A stretch of DNA of 64,000 nt from Halopseudomonas aestusnigri (GCF_002197985.1 NZ_NBYK01000001.1:441023-505022); one strand, 5' to 3'. Positions 1 through 9,854 are shown, counted from the stretch's first letter. Numbers and translations: made by a program. The notes: generated by a model from the letters alone, not told the origin.

Positions 1-506
1 TTACCGGCGCGCTGTTCCTGCTGACCGGTATCCTCCAGCGAGTACGCGGGCCGCGTTTCTCGGCGCGGCTGATTGCCGGGCCGCAATTACCGCATCCGAT
101 GCTGCTGGGCGGTGTGTTCTTCCTGATTGCCATGTCCATCGTTGGCATGCCGCCGCTGTCCGGTTTCCTCGGCAAGCTGTTGCTGCTCGGCTCGGCAGGG
201 CAGGGTGTCACCGCCGCCTGGCTTTACGCGCTGGTGCTGGGTAGCGGACTACTCGGACTGGTTGCCTTGAGCCGGGCAGGCAGCACCCTGTTTTGGCGTC
301 AATCCGATCAGGCCGCCACAGGTGAGCCGGTCGATGGCGCGCGCATGGGCGCGGTGCTCTTGCTGCTCGCTGCAAGCCCGGCGTTGGTGGTGATGGCCGG
401 GCCGCTGTTGTCTTACCTGGCGCAGACCGCAGAGCAACTGCTCATGCCGCAGTTGTATATCGACGCGGTATTGTCGCTGCAACCGATTGCCGGAGGCGCC
501 CAATGA
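1..506 (+). CDS. mrpD: Mrp-type Na+/H+ antiporter subunit D, C-terminal part
   Basis: The gene enters from the left edge and its first complete codon is at base 3, so only about 167 C-terminal residues are present. The product is the MrpD (ShaD/PhaD/MnhD) subunit, a membrane protein related to proton-pumping NuoL/M/N subunits that forms part of the multisubunit Na+/H+ antiporter in the inner membrane. The visible part has a hydrophobic segment containing GMPPLSGFLGK, a typical conserved loop of this family, followed by two more membrane helices. Its stop overlaps the start of mrpE (ATGA), as in other mrp operons. D is preferred over A because E, F and G follow in order. Confidence 0.88.
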   Translation, partial: TGALFLLTGILQRVRGPRFSARLIAGPQLPHPMLLGGVFFLIAMSIVGMPPLSGFLGKLLLLGSAGQGVTAAWLYALVLGSGLLGLVALSRAGSTLFWRQSDQAATGEPVDGARMGAVLLLLAASPALVVMAGPLLSYLAQTAEQLLMPQLYIDAVLSLQPIAGGAQ

Positions 507-1009
507 AGCGACCTGATCGCGTGTTTCCGCACCCCTGGCTCAGTGTGTCTCTGCTGATAGGCTGGCTGCTGCTGATGAACTCGGTATCGGTTGGCAACGT
601 CATCATGGCGGCCGTGCTGGCCACCCTTATTCCCTGGTTGACCCATGTCTTCTGGCCGCGGTCACCGCATCGGCTGCGCTTTGGTCGTTTGCTGATTTTC
701 GCCTGCCGGGTGCTCAGTGACATCGTGCTGGCGAACCTGCAGGTCGCCAGGCTGATTCTCGGCTCGCGCCGTCGACTGCGGCCAGCCTTCGTCCATTATC
801 CGCTGCAGTTGCAGCAGGACTTTTCGATCAGCGTGCTGGCCAGCACCATCTCGCTGACGCCGGGCACGGTATCGGCCGATATCAGCCCTGATCGCAGCAC
901 CCTGCTGATTCACGGTCTGGATGTGGGCGACGAACAGGCGCTGATCGAACATATTCGTCAGCGCTATGAAGAACCCATTCGGGAGATTTTCGAATGCTCG
1001 ACACCGTAG
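503..1009 (+). CDS. mrpE: Mrp-type Na+/H+ antiporter subunit E
   Basis: This 168-residue protein matches MrpE/PhaE in length and in form: two N-terminal membrane helices (about residues 14-50 and 58-85), then a cytoplasmic domain containing SVLASTISLTPGTVS, a stretch conserved in MrpE. It is a structural subunit of the Mrp cation/proton antiporter complex. The start overlaps the mrpD stop by four bases and the end overlaps mrpF, which indicates translational coupling in one operon. Confidence 0.92.
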   Translation: MKRPDRVFPHPWLSVSLLIGWLLLMNSVSVGNVIMAAVLATLIPWLTHVFWPRSPHRLRFGRLLIFACRVLSDIVLANLQVARLILGSRRRLRPAFVHYPLQLQQDFSISVLASTISLTPGTVSADISPDRSTLLIHGLDVGDEQALIEHIRQRYEEPIREIFECSTP

Positions 1010-1263
1010 TTCTGCTCTGTCTGGGCATCATCTGCGCAGCGCTGCTGCTGACCTTTGCCCGTCTGATCAAGGGCCCGGATCTGCCGGATCGGATACTGGC
1101 GCTGGATACCCTCTACATCAACGCTATCGCGCTGATCATGCTGCTGGGCCTGTACCTGGACTCCAACCTGTTCTTCGAGGCAGCGCTGCTGATCGCGGTC
1201 ATGGGGTTTGTCAGTACAGTGGCCATCGCCAAGCATTTGCTGCGTGGCAATATCATCGAATAG
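994..1263 (+). CDS. mrpF: Mrp-type Na+/H+ antiporter subunit F
   Basis: An 89-residue protein with three predicted membrane helices, the expected size and topology of MrpF/PhaF. The sequence RLIKGPDLPDRILALDTLYIN is the family's conserved loop between helices one and two. The start lies inside the 3' end of mrpE, so the genes overlap by 16 bases. It is a small membrane subunit needed for the integrity of the antiporter complex. Confidence 0.92.
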   Translation: MLDTVVLLCLGIICAALLLTFARLIKGPDLPDRILALDTLYINAIALIMLLGLYLDSNLFFEAALLIAVMGFVSTVAIAKHLLRGNIIE

Positions 1264-1272
1264 GAGAGGGAC

Positions 1273-1611
1273 ATGAGTGACGCAAGCTGGGTTGAATGGC
1301 TGGTTGCCGCACTGCTGCTGATCGGCAGCGTATTTGCCCTTGTCGGCGCCATCGGCCTGTTCAAGCTGCCTGATTTCTTCATGCGCCTGCATGGCCCGAC
1401 CAAGGCTTCGACCCTGGGTGTCGGGGCGCTGGTACTGGGGTCCATGGTCTACTTCAGCGCCCAGAGCGGCAGCATCAGTCTGCATGAACTGTTGATTACG
1501 TTCTTTTTGTTCCTGACTGCGCCGGTCAGCGCCAATATGCTGGCCAAGGCTGCCATGCATGAAAAGCTGCGCCGCGAACCCCGCACCCGTGGCGAACCCT
1601 GGGAGCAGTAG
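1273..1611 (+). CDS. mrpG: Mrp-type Na+/H+ antiporter subunit G
   Basis: This 112-residue protein has three membrane helices and the motif GLFKLPDFFMRLHGPTKAST, diagnostic of MrpG/PhaG antiporter subunits. A GGAGAGG ribosome binding site lies just upstream of the ATG. It is the last gene of the mrp operon; the full complex exchanges cytoplasmic Na+ (or K+) for H+ and supports growth at high salt and alkaline pH. The TAG stop codon is the last three bases of a GTAG tetranucleotide that begins a REP palindrome, so the element abuts the coding end exactly. Confidence 0.93.
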   Translation: MSDASWVEWLVAALLLIGSVFALVGAIGLFKLPDFFMRLHGPTKASTLGVGALVLGSMVYFSAQSGSISLHELLITFFLFLTAPVSANMLAKAAMHEKLRREPRTRGEPWEQ

Positions 1612-1631
1612 GGACACAGCATGCTGTGTCC
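1608..1631 (+). repeat. GTAG-type REP palindrome overlapping the mrpG stop
   Basis: GTAG (1608-1611) is followed at once by GGACACAGCATGCTGTGTCC, a perfect 20-base palindrome. The layout, a GTAG tetranucleotide at the foot of a short hairpin, is that of REP elements known from Pseudomonas and Stenotrophomonas and linked to RAYT transposases. The hairpin could also help end mrp transcription. Confidence 0.75.
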
Positions 1632-1730
1632 GAAAGGCCTTTGGAGCATCTCGCAGCTGGATCGTTCCGGTCGATCTCGACCCCGGACGGCATGCCGCGC
1701 TCCACGCACGCCTCTTACCCCAACCTCTGC

Positions 1731-1754
1731 GTAGGGTCACGACATGCCGTGACC
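1731..1754 (+). repeat. GTAG-type REP palindrome, one mismatch
   Basis: GTAG at 1731-1734 is followed by GGTCACGACATGCCGTGACC, palindromic except for one mismatched pair near the centre. It faces the inverted copy at 1786-1809, giving a head-to-head pair like the composite REP units of other bacteria. A shorter palindrome, CGGCATGCCG, lies upstream at about 1688 and may be a decayed third copy. Confidence 0.7.
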
Positions 1755-1785
1755 GTGCCAATTCGCAGTGCTCCAGCTATCGCAC

Positions 1786-1809
1786 GGACGCGACATGTCG
1801 CGTCCCTAC
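1786..1809 (-). repeat. GTAG-type REP palindrome overlapping the nhaC stop
   Basis: The perfect palindrome GGACGCGACATGTCGCGTCC (1786-1805) is followed by CTAC, which is GTAG on the minus strand. The TAG of this GTAG is the stop codon of the leftward nhaC-type gene, the same arrangement as at mrpG. The same 20-base core recurs at 17303 and 18679. Confidence 0.8.
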
Positions 1810-3128
1810 GAGGTTGCCGCGGTCTTCAGCCGCGGCAGTCCGAAGACAATAGCCAGTACCGCCATTACACCCAACAGCCAGCAGTAGTGAACCTGGGTGA
1901 TCAGCACCATCGGTGACAGCGCGGCCAGTGATCCGGCCAGCAGTATCTGGGCACCGTAGGGAATCAGACCCTGAATCACGCAGGAGAAGATATCCAGCAG
2001 ACTGGCGCTGCGGCGCGGATCGACCTGGTAATGGCTGGCCAGGTCTTTTGCCACGCTGCCGCTGATGATAATCGCGACGGTGTTGTTGGCGACGAACAGG
2101 TTGGTCAGGCTGACCAATCCGGCGATCCCGGTTTCTCCACTGCGACGGCCCGCAGAGCGAGAGGTCAGCGCCTGAATGCGCTCGCGCAGCCAGTCCAGCC
2201 CGCCTTCCTGCTTCATGATGGCCGACAGGCCGCCAATCAGCATCGACAAAATGGTGATTTCCAGCATCCCGGCGAAGCCCTGGTAAATGTCGTTGCCGTA
2301 GCTGGCCAGTGCGTAGTCGGGCTTGATCAGCATGCCGGTCACACCGGAGAGAATAACGCCAGTCATCAGCACGATCATCACGTCCAGCCCGCAGAGTGCC
2401 AGCACCAGCACGCTCAGGTAGGGTACGACCAGCCAGGGATTGAAGTCTTCTGCTGTGGCGGCGCCGTGGGCGTCACCGACAATAAACAGCACCACCAGGG
2501 TGACTGCCATCGCCGGCAGGGCAATGATCAGGTTCAGGCGGAACTTGTCGCGCATGCCGACGCCCTGGGTGCGGGTAGCTGCGATAGTGGTATCGGAGAT
2601 GATCGACAGGTTGTCCCCGGCCATGGCGCCACCAATCACCGCGCCTACGGCCAGCGGAATCGACAGGCCAGTGGCCTCGGCAAAACCAAGTGCGATGGGG
2701 ACCAGCGCGCCGATGGTGCCCATTGAGGTGCCCATGGCAGTGGAAATGAACACGGCAATCATAAACAGGCCGGGCAGGATCAGGCTGGGCGGCAATATGC
2801 TCAGGCCCATATTGACGGTTGCATCAACGCCGCCGATCGCCTTGGTGACACTGGAAAACGCGCCGGCCAGCAGGAATACCAGCGCCATGGTGATGATGTT
2901 GCGATCACCGATACCGTCGATAAAGGTCTGCAGATTCTCGCGGTAGCTGGGCTTGGCCAGCAGCAGGCCCAGGATAATGGCAGGCAGGATCGCGACGGGT
3001 GCCTTGATCTGGTAGAAGGCGAAGTCGGTGCCCGCGAGGCTGTAGTAGATGCCGCTGCCGAGGAAAATCAGCAGGAACAGCAACAGGGGCAGCAGGGCGC
3101 TTGCCCGGGGTTGTACGGGTGTAGGCAT
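1806..3128 (-). CDS. nhaC: NhaC-family Na+/H+ antiporter
   Basis: A 440-residue integral membrane protein with about eleven to twelve hydrophobic segments. The stretches GTSMGTIGALVPIALGF and GAVIGGAMAGDNLSIISDTT are hallmarks of the NhaC antiporter family; the Asp residues in the second lie in the membrane and are expected to take part in ion exchange. It probably expels Na+ in exchange for H+ across the inner membrane, complementing the adjacent Mrp system, with which it is convergent. Family membership is clear; the exact substrate is not, since some relatives exchange other solutes. Its stop codon falls in a REP element. Confidence 0.8.
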   Translation of the reverse strand: MPTPVQPRASALLPLLLFLLIFLGSGIYYSLAGTDFAFYQIKAPVAILPAIILGLLLAKPSYRENLQTFIDGIGDRNIITMALVFLLAGAFSSVTKAIGGVDATVNMGLSILPPSLILPGLFMIAVFISTAMGTSMGTIGALVPIALGFAEATGLSIPLAVGAVIGGAMAGDNLSIISDTTIAATRTQGVGMRDKFRLNLIIALPAMAVTLVVLFIVGDAHGAATAEDFNPWLVVPYLSVLVLALCGLDVMIVLMTGVILSGVTGMLIKPDYALASYGNDIYQGFAGMLEITILSMLIGGLSAIMKQEGGLDWLRERIQALTSRSAGRRSGETGIAGLVSLTNLFVANNTVAIIISGSVAKDLASHYQVDPRRSASLLDIFSCVIQGLIPYGAQILLAGSLAALSPMVLITQVHYCWLLGVMAVLAIVFGLPRLKTAATS

Positions 3129-3229
3129 TGGGTGGTCTCTGACAGCAAAGGGAGTACGTCGGGCTATCCGACGTTAGCCGGCCAGTTTAGCAGAGGAATC
3201 CGACCTGCAGGGCACGGGTGGTCGGGAGT

Positions 3230-3252
3230 GGGCGGGCCGCAGCGGCCCGCCC
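3230..3252. terminator. GC-rich hairpin after the OmpA-like lipoprotein gene
   Basis: GGGCGGGCC (3230-3238) and GGCCCGCCC (3244-3252) can form a nine-pair stem with a five-base loop in the gap between two leftward genes. No T-run follows on either strand, so it may be a weak or Rho-assisted terminator, or an RNA-stabilising hairpin. Confidence 0.4.
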
Positions 3253-3261
3253 GGATCGGAT

Positions 3262-3825
3262 TCAGGGCGCCAGGGCAACGCTGGAGGCAGGGATCCGCGG
3301 GGTTATATTGATGACCACACGGCGATTTTGCTCGCGACCGGCGGCGGTGGCGTTGTCGGCCCGCGGGTCGGCCTCGCCGAGGCTGATCAGCTCCATGTTG
3401 TTGCGGCTGACGCCGCCGAGCTGCAGCACGCTGGCTACCGCCTGTGCGCGTTCCAGGCTCAGACGCTGGTTGATGGTGTCATCGCCCACGCTATCGCTGT
3501 AGCCGGTCACCTGGATGTGACTGTCGGTGGCGCCGCGCAACAGCTTCGCCACCCGCGACAGTGGAACCAGGCCGGAGGGCAGCAGCAGGGTGCGCTTGGG
3601 GTGGAAGTTGCCATTGACCGGAATGATCAGGCGCACATTGTCACCCTCGTGCTCAAGTTCGTAGCGCTCCTCGGCGGCGATGGCGCGCAACTCGTCGAGG
3701 TGCAGGTGAGTCCAGGGGGTAACCGGCTTTGGTGCAGGAGGTGGCGGTGGAGTAGCTTTGGTGCTTGAGCAGGCGGTCAGCAGGAGCAGAACACTTCCAA
3801 GTGAAATGGCAGAAAGCAGCTTCAT
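3262..3825 (-). CDS. OmpA-family lipoprotein
   Basis: A 187-residue protein starting with a lipoprotein signal peptide (lipobox LTAC, lipidated Cys about residue 19) and a Pro-rich linker with six consecutive prolines. The C-terminal half is an OmpA/MotB-like peptidoglycan-binding domain: IQVTGYSDSVGDDTINQRLS followed by RAQAVASVL and ending with NRRVVINI. It most likely sits in the outer membrane and anchors it to peptidoglycan. A specific role, for example as an envelope stability factor, cannot be assigned. It is transcribed alone, between the nhaC-type gene and a divergent lipoprotein gene. Confidence 0.82.
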   Translation of the reverse strand: MKLLSAISLGSVLLLLTACSSTKATPPPPPAPKPVTPWTHLHLDELRAIAAEERYELEHEGDNVRLIIPVNGNFHPKRTLLLPSGLVPLSRVAKLLRGATDSHIQVTGYSDSVGDDTINQRLSLERAQAVASVLQLGGVSRNNMELISLGEADPRADNATAAGREQNRRVVINITPRIPASSVALAP

Positions 3826-3979
3826 TGTTATCTATCCACACGCGGGTCGGGAACCAAATGCACTTGCGGGTATCGCAAGCGGGTTGATGCGGCACAGATT
3901 ACCACTGGCTTGCTGGTTTGTGATCTCCCGTATGTCATGATTCAGACCTGAGTCAGCTTAACGCAAAGGAGTTCACAGA

Positions 3980-4621
3980 TTGAGTCCGATTCGCTGGGGT
4001 AGGGCGGCGCTGCTGGCGCCAGTGCTTTTGAGTGGCTGTAGCGTGATGCAGGGTTTCTGGAGTGGCGAGCCGCAGCGCGTCACTGGCTTGCTGGAGCGCA
4101 CGACCGATGGTTTCGTGCTGCGTGAGTGCGGGAGTGAGCGGGTCATGACATTGACCGAGTCTCAGATGCTGGACGGGATTTATCAATTGGCCAGTCAGCC
4201 GGGGCAGATCGCCATCTTTACCGATCTGACAGGTGAGATTGACCGGCATGGCCGGCTGCATCCTGAGCAGGTGCTGCGCATGCAGTCTCACGGACGTGGT
4301 TGCAGTGATGACAGCGCGAACTCCGCGCAGTGGGTCGCATTGGGCTATCAACCGGCCTGGCAGATCTGGCTGTCGCCAGCGGGATTGGTGCGCTCTGATG
4401 GAAATCTGACTTATCCGGCGCGCTCGGTGGTGATTGAACAGTTGCCGGACGGCGCGCTGAATGCAGCCACGCCGCCGGATCATCAGGTCGAGCTGTGGTT
4501 GTATCCGCAGGCCTGTCAGGATCCGGTTACCGGTGATTACTTTCACCTGCGGGCAACACTGACGGTCAATGGCGAGCAGCAGCGCGGATGCGGCTATCAG
4601 GGGGCGATTATCGCGCCCTGA
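3980..4621 (+). CDS. Putative lipoprotein of unknown function
   Basis: This 213-residue protein has a short signal peptide with lipobox LSGC (Cys about residue 20). I chose the TTG at 3980 as start because AAGGAG lies eight bases upstream and the signal peptide begins there; no ATG serves as well. The rest has no transmembrane helix and seems to hold a small beta-rich domain (about residues 30-110: VTGLLERTTDGFVLRECGS) and a C-terminal part with paired Cys residues ending in GCGYQGAII, as in proteins grouped under COG3650. The function is not known. It converges on livF. Confidence 0.65.
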   Translation: MSPIRWGRAALLAPVLLSGCSVMQGFWSGEPQRVTGLLERTTDGFVLRECGSERVMTLTESQMLDGIYQLASQPGQIAIFTDLTGEIDRHGRLHPEQVLRMQSHGRGCSDDSANSAQWVALGYQPAWQIWLSPAGLVRSDGNLTYPARSVVIEQLPDGALNAATPPDHQVELWLYPQACQDPVTGDYFHLRATLTVNGEQQRGCGYQGAIIAP

Positions 4622-4647
4622 TAGCCTGCGGAGTTGGCTGGCCGAGA

Positions 4648-5349
4648 TCAGCCGCCGAGGTAGGCCTTGCGCACATCCGGATTGGCCAGCAGTGCCTCAC
4701 CGGTATCTTCCAGCACGATATGGCCGTGCTCCATCACGTAGCCACGGTCGGCCAGTTTGAGCGCCTGGTTGGCGTTCTGCTCAACCAGAAAGACGGTGAC
4801 GCCTTGTTGGCGCAGTTGCTCGATGATATCGAATATCTGCTGAATGATGATCGGTGCCAGGCCGAGTGACGGCTCATCCAGCAGCAACAGCCGCGGTTTG
4901 CTCATCAGTGCCCGGCCGATCGCCAGCATTTGTTGCTCGCCGCCGGACATGGTGCCGGCCCGTTGCTGGTAACGTTCCTTCAGCCGCGGGAACAGCGTCA
5001 GCACGGTATCGAGCTGCACCTGACGTGTCTCCTTGTCGGCGAAAAAGGCGCCCATGCTGAGGTTTTCCTCAACCGTCAGGCGCGAGAACACGCGGCGCCC
5101 TTCCGGCACGATGGCAATATCCTTGCGCATGATTTCGGCTGTGGTCATGCCGGTCAGCTCGTCGCCTTCGTAGCGAATGCTGCCGGTGGTGGCTCGCGGG
5201 TCGCCGCACAGGGTCATCAGCAGGGTGGTCTTGCCGGCGCCGTTGGCGCCGATCAGGGTAACGATTTCGCCGCGACGCACCTCAAGGTTGACGTCATGCA
5301 GCGCCTGAATCTTCCCGTAGTGGGTCGACACGTTCTTCATATACAGCAT
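4648..5349 (-). CDS. livF: Branched-chain amino acid ABC transporter ATP-binding protein LivF
   Basis: One of two ATPases of the high-affinity Leu/Ile/Val importer (LivFGHMK, called BraG in P. aeruginosa). Walker A is GANGAGKTT, the ABC signature is TMSGGEQQMLAIGRAL, and Walker B is LLLLDEPSLGL. The frame is open 22 codons further upstream, but the ATG at 5349 gives the usual LivF length (233 residues), follows a GAGGG ribosome binding site, and avoids overlapping livG. It is the last gene of the livHMGF unit. Confidence 0.93.
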   Translation of the reverse strand: MLYMKNVSTHYGKIQALHDVNLEVRRGEIVTLIGANGAGKTTLLMTLCGDPRATTGSIRYEGDELTGMTTAEIMRKDIAIVPEGRRVFSRLTVEENLSMGAFFADKETRQVQLDTVLTLFPRLKERYQQRAGTMSGGEQQMLAIGRALMSKPRLLLLDEPSLGLAPIIIQQIFDIIEQLRQQGVTVFLVEQNANQALKLADRGYVMEHGHIVLEDTGEALLANPDVRKAYLGG

Positions 5350-5362
5350 GCGGTGCTTTCCC

Positions 5363-6130
5363 TCAGGTCTCGCCCAGATAGGCTTTGATGACGTCTGGAT
5401 TCTGCTTGATCTCATCCGGGGTGCCGGCGGCCAGCGGGCGGCCCTGGTTGATCACGACGATGTGGTCGGAGATGCTCATCACCAGCTTCATGTCGTGCTC
5501 GATCAGCAGCACAGTGATCTGGTGCTCATCGCGCAGCTCGCTGATCAGTGCCTTGAGATCGTCGGTTTCCTTCGGGTTCAGACCCGCTGCCGGTTCATCG
5601 AGCATCAGCAGTTTCGGCTGGGTCACCATGCAACGGGCGATCTCCAGACGGCGCTGCTGACCATAGGCCAGGGTGTTGGCCGGGCGGTTGGCAAACTCGC
5701 GCAGCTCGACCCGGTCCAGCCAGTAGGCCGCGCGCTCCATCGCCTCCTGCTCGCTGCGGCGATAGCCCGGGGTCTTGAACAGTCCGGCCAGCAGGTTGGT
5801 GTTCATATGCTGGTGCTGCGCTACCAGCAGGTTCTCCACCACGGTCATTTCCTTGAACAGGCGCACATGCTGGAAGGTGCGGATCATGCCGCGTCGGGCA
5901 ACCTTGAAGCCGGGCATGCCCTGGATTTCACGGCCATCGAACACGATCTTGCCGCCACTCGGTTTGTAGAAACCGGTCAGGCAGTTGAACACGGTGGTCT
6001 TGCCGGCCCCGTTGGGGCCGATCATCGAAACGATCTGACCGGGCTGTACGCTGAGGTGAACGCCGTCAACGGCCAGCAGGCCGCCGAAGCGCATGGTCAG
6101 GCCCGATACATCCAGAAGGGGGCGGCTCAT
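5363..6130 (-). CDS. livG: Branched-chain amino acid ABC transporter ATP-binding protein LivG
   Basis: A 255-residue ABC ATPase, the second nucleotide-binding subunit of the importer (BraF in P. aeruginosa). It has Walker [10 protein letters not shown], a LivG-typical signature segment [17 protein letters not shown] in which the usual SGGQ is replaced by AYGQ, and Walker [14 protein letters not shown]. The start overlaps the livM stop by four bases, so the two are translationally coupled. Hydrolysis by the LivF-LivG pair in the cytoplasm drives uptake through LivHM. Confidence 0.94.
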   Translation of the reverse strand: MSRPLLDVSGLTMRFGGLLAVDGVHLSVQPGQIVSMIGPNGAGKTTVFNCLTGFYKPSGGKIVFDGREIQGMPGFKVARRGMIRTFQHVRLFKEMTVVENLLVAQHQHMNTNLLAGLFKTPGYRRSEQEAMERAAYWLDRVELREFANRPANTLAYGQQRRLEIARCMVTQPKLLMLDEPAAGLNPKETDDLKALISELRDEHQITVLLIEHDMKLVMSISDHIVVINQGRPLAAGTPDEIKQNPDVIKAYLGET

Positions 6131-7382
6131 GTACGTAACTCCATGTGCGGACGGCTCATCGGCAGCAGACCCTGGGGGCGCCAGATCATCATCAGGACCA
6201 TCATCAGGCCGAACAGCAGCATGCGGTATTCATCAAATTCGCGGGCCATCTCCGGCAGGATGGTCATGATGATCGCCGCCAGAATGACGCCGATCTGTGA
6301 CCCCATGCCACCCAGCACCACGATGGCGAGGATGATGGCAGACTCGATGAAGGTAAAGGATTCCGGGCTGATGAAGCCTTGGCGCGCAGCGAAGAAGCAG
6401 CCGGCAAAACCGGCGAAGCTGGCACCAATGGTGAAGGCGCCCAGCTTCACGGCGGTCGGGTTGATGCCCAGCGCGCGGCAGGCAATCTCGTCTTCGCGCA
6501 GGGCTTCCCAGGCGCGACCGATCGGCATGCGCAGCAGGCGGTTGATCACGAACAGGGTGATCAGCACCAGCAGCAGCGCCAGCAGGTAGAGGAAGATTAC
6601 CCGGTGCTCGGAGTTGTAGCTGATGCCGACAAACTCGTGGAAGGTCTGCATGCCCTCGCTGGCACGGCGGCTGAATTCCAGGCCAAACAGGGTGGGCTTG
6701 GGAATGCCGCCGATACCGTTCGGGCCGTTGGTCAGCCAGGTCATGTTGTTCAGCAGGATGCGTATGATCTCGCCAAAACCCAGCGTCACAATGGCTAGAT
6801 AGTCGCCGCGCAGTCGCAGCACCGGGAACCCCAGCAGAAAGCCGAACAGGGCAGCCAGGCAACCGGCGATGATCAGGCCGGTCCAGAAACCGACATCGAA
6901 ATACATCGCCATCAGTGCGTAGCCGTAGGCGCCAACGGCGTAGAAGCCGACGTAGCCCAGATCCAGCAGACCGGCCAGACCCACAACGATGTTCAGGCCC
7001 AGACCCAGCATCACGTAGATCAGCACCAGGGTGCCCAGGTCCGTACCGCCGCGGTTGGAGAGGAACGGCCAGAGGATTGCTGCGGCGATCATGAAGCACC
7101 AGAACAGCCGCCGCAGTGCTGGCTTGTCGCCGAGGCTGGTCAGCTTCGCCGGCGCCTTCGGCAGTCCTGGCAGGCCCTTCCAGAGGGCGCCGAGTTGATC
7201 GCGGAACAGGTTGAAGAAAAACAGGAAGGTGGCCGCTGCCGCGATCTTCCAGTACACGTCCGGGCCGGCACCGACCAGACCGAGGGTAGTGCCCTGCTGA
7301 TCCAGGCGCACGCCCAGCAACAGGCCGGTGAGGATGGCAACCACAACGGCTGAAATCACCGCCGGTTTCAGGTTCGAACGGA

Positions 7383-7386
<4 letters not shown>
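6127..7386 (-). CDS. livM: Branched-chain amino acid ABC transporter permease LivM
   Basis: A 419-residue inner-membrane permease of the LivM family (BraE). The N-terminal 90 residues hold an extra membrane region, as in gammaproteobacterial LivM. The core contains [19 protein letters not shown] and the cytoplasmic coupling segment [20 protein letters not shown], which contacts the ATPases. It overlaps livG and livH by four bases each. Together with LivH it forms the channel for leucine, isoleucine and valine. Confidence 0.94.
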
Positions 7387-8315
<929 letters not shown>

Positions 8316-8370
8316 GACACCGAAAGGGCAAGGGAAACAGTGCAGGTCCGCACAGCTGTGCGTTCGACAA

Positions 8371-8409
8371 TAAAAAGCGGGCCTGCCAACGTATGGTTGA
8401 ACAGGCCCG
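8371..8409 (-). terminator. Intrinsic terminator between livK and livH
   Basis: Read leftward, CGGGCCTG and CAGGCCCG form an eight-pair GC-rich stem with a 16-base loop, followed by CTTTTTA. The position, just after livK and before livH, suggests partial termination that gives more binding protein than permease, a usual arrangement in ABC importer operons. Confidence 0.75.
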
Positions 8410-8420
8410 TTGCGGGTCGA

Positions 8421-9548
8421 TTACTCGGTCAGTGCGGTCTTGCTGGCGTCAGCGTGCCACTCATAGACGACGAAGTTGAAGTTCTTCAGGTCGCCCTTTT
8501 CATCGAAGCTGAGAGTGCCGGTGGGGGTTTCGAAGCTGTTGCTGCGCAGTGCTTCGGCGACGGCTTCGGTGTCGGTGCTGTCGGCGATCTTGATGCCGTC
8601 GGCAATGACCTGAACGGCGGCATAGGCCGGGAATACGAACGGACCTGACGGGTCTTCGTTCTTGGCCTTGAACGCCTCGACCAGATGGGCGTTCTTCGGA
8701 TCCTGGTCAAAGGCTTTGGGCAGAGTAACCAGCAGGCCTTCGGAGGATTCGCCGGCGATGGCGGAGATGTCGGTGTTGCCAACCCCTTCCGGGCCCATGA
8801 AGCGAACATCCAGGCCCTGCTCGCCAGCCTGACGCAGGATCAGGCCCAGCTCGGGGTGGTAGCCGCCGTAGTAGACGAAATCGACACCGGCCTGGCGCAA
8901 CTTGGCGATCAGCGCGGAGAAGTCCTTGTCGCCAGCGGTAATACCTTCAAAGACCGGCACCTCAACATCGTTGGCCAGCAGCACGTCCCGTACGGCGGTG
9001 GCGATACCTTCACCATACTGCTGCTTGTCGTGGATGACGGCGACTTTCTGCGGCTTGATCTGCTCGACGATAAAGTTGCCGGCGGTCGGGCCCTGCAGGC
9101 TGTCCAGACCGATGGTACGGAACACCATCTGGTAGCCGCGATCGGTGATGTCCGGGCTGGTGGAGGCCGCGGTGATCATCAGGATGCCTTCTTCCTCGTA
9201 GATGTCGGAAGCTGGCTGGGTCGAGCTGGAGCAGAGGTGGCCGACAACAAAGCTGATACCCTCGTTGACAATCCGGTTGGCGACTGCAACGGCCTGTTTG
9301 GGATCGCACGCATCGTCAAATACCACACCTTCCAGCTGGGCACCGTTGACGCCGCCTGCCTGGTTGATCTGCTCAATGGCCATTTTGGCGCCGATGAACT
9401 GCATGTCGCCGTACTGGGCGACGGGACCGGTAACCGGACCGGCCAGGGCGATCTTGATGGTGTCCGCTGCGACTGCACAGGTGCTGGCGCCAGCCAGCGC
9501 CGCGGCGGCGATCATCCGGGAAAGTGCTTTCTTGTGTGCCATTTTCAT
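8421..9548 (-). CDS. livK: Branched-chain amino acid ABC transporter substrate-binding protein
   Basis: A 375-residue periplasmic binding protein of the LIVBP/BraC type. It starts with a Sec signal peptide (cleavage about ...CAVAA, residues 23-28), then the type I periplasmic fold with LAGPVTGPVAQYGDMQFIGA and the Cys pair around DDACDPKQ and VGHLCSSS that forms the conserved disulphide. GHLCSSSTQPASDIYEEEGI contributes to the amino acid pocket. It captures Leu, Ile, Val (in P. aeruginosa also Ala and Thr) and delivers them to LivHM. It is the first gene of the operon; the 306-base gap upstream holds its promoter. Confidence 0.93.
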   Translation of the reverse strand: MKMAHKKALSRMIAAAALAGASTCAVAADTIKIALAGPVTGPVAQYGDMQFIGAKMAIEQINQAGGVNGAQLEGVVFDDACDPKQAVAVANRIVNEGISFVVGHLCSSSTQPASDIYEEEGILMITAASTSPDITDRGYQMVFRTIGLDSLQGPTAGNFIVEQIKPQKVAVIHDKQQYGEGIATAVRDVLLANDVEVPVFEGITAGDKDFSALIAKLRQAGVDFVYYGGYHPELGLILRQAGEQGLDVRFMGPEGVGNTDISAIAGESSEGLLVTLPKAFDQDPKNAHLVEAFKAKNEDPSGPFVFPAYAAVQVIADGIKIADSTDTEAVAEALRSNSFETPTGTLSFDEKGDLKNFNFVVYEWHADASKTALTE

Positions 9549-9854
9549 GTCATCTGCTCACTTGTGTTGTTATGCCGAAAAGGGGTGTTACGCCAGTGAT
9601 GTCGTGCTGCCGGAACATCGGTTCGGAACTGTACCGGCGCAGTTTAGCAATCGTCCTGCAGGCAATGGAATCTGGGGTGTGCAAAAAATAAACCGATGTC
9701 CGCAAACTGAAATATTCTGTCTGTATGGCGACATCTCCGCTCTTAGAATAGTCATTTTTGGCGTATTTGCCCCATCAGGGCGGGCAGCAGACTTGCGTTC
9801 ACGTCCCAGCTCATTAGTATTCAGCGGCTGAAACCATAGGGAGCGCGAGCAATT
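9549..9854. other. Divergent intergenic region between livK and the DUF2288 gene
   Basis: About 306 bases without a convincing gene. The central part (9675-9770) is clearly more AT-rich than its surroundings and should hold the livK promoter reading left and the promoter of the DUF2288 gene reading right. I could not pick unambiguous -35/-10 pairs and saw no strong operator palindrome or riboswitch. Confidence 0.4.

Noticed and set aside
964-1761. Long leftward open frame across mrpF and mrpG
   Set aside because: It is antisense to two firmly identified genes and runs through a REP region; composition is that of a shadow frame.
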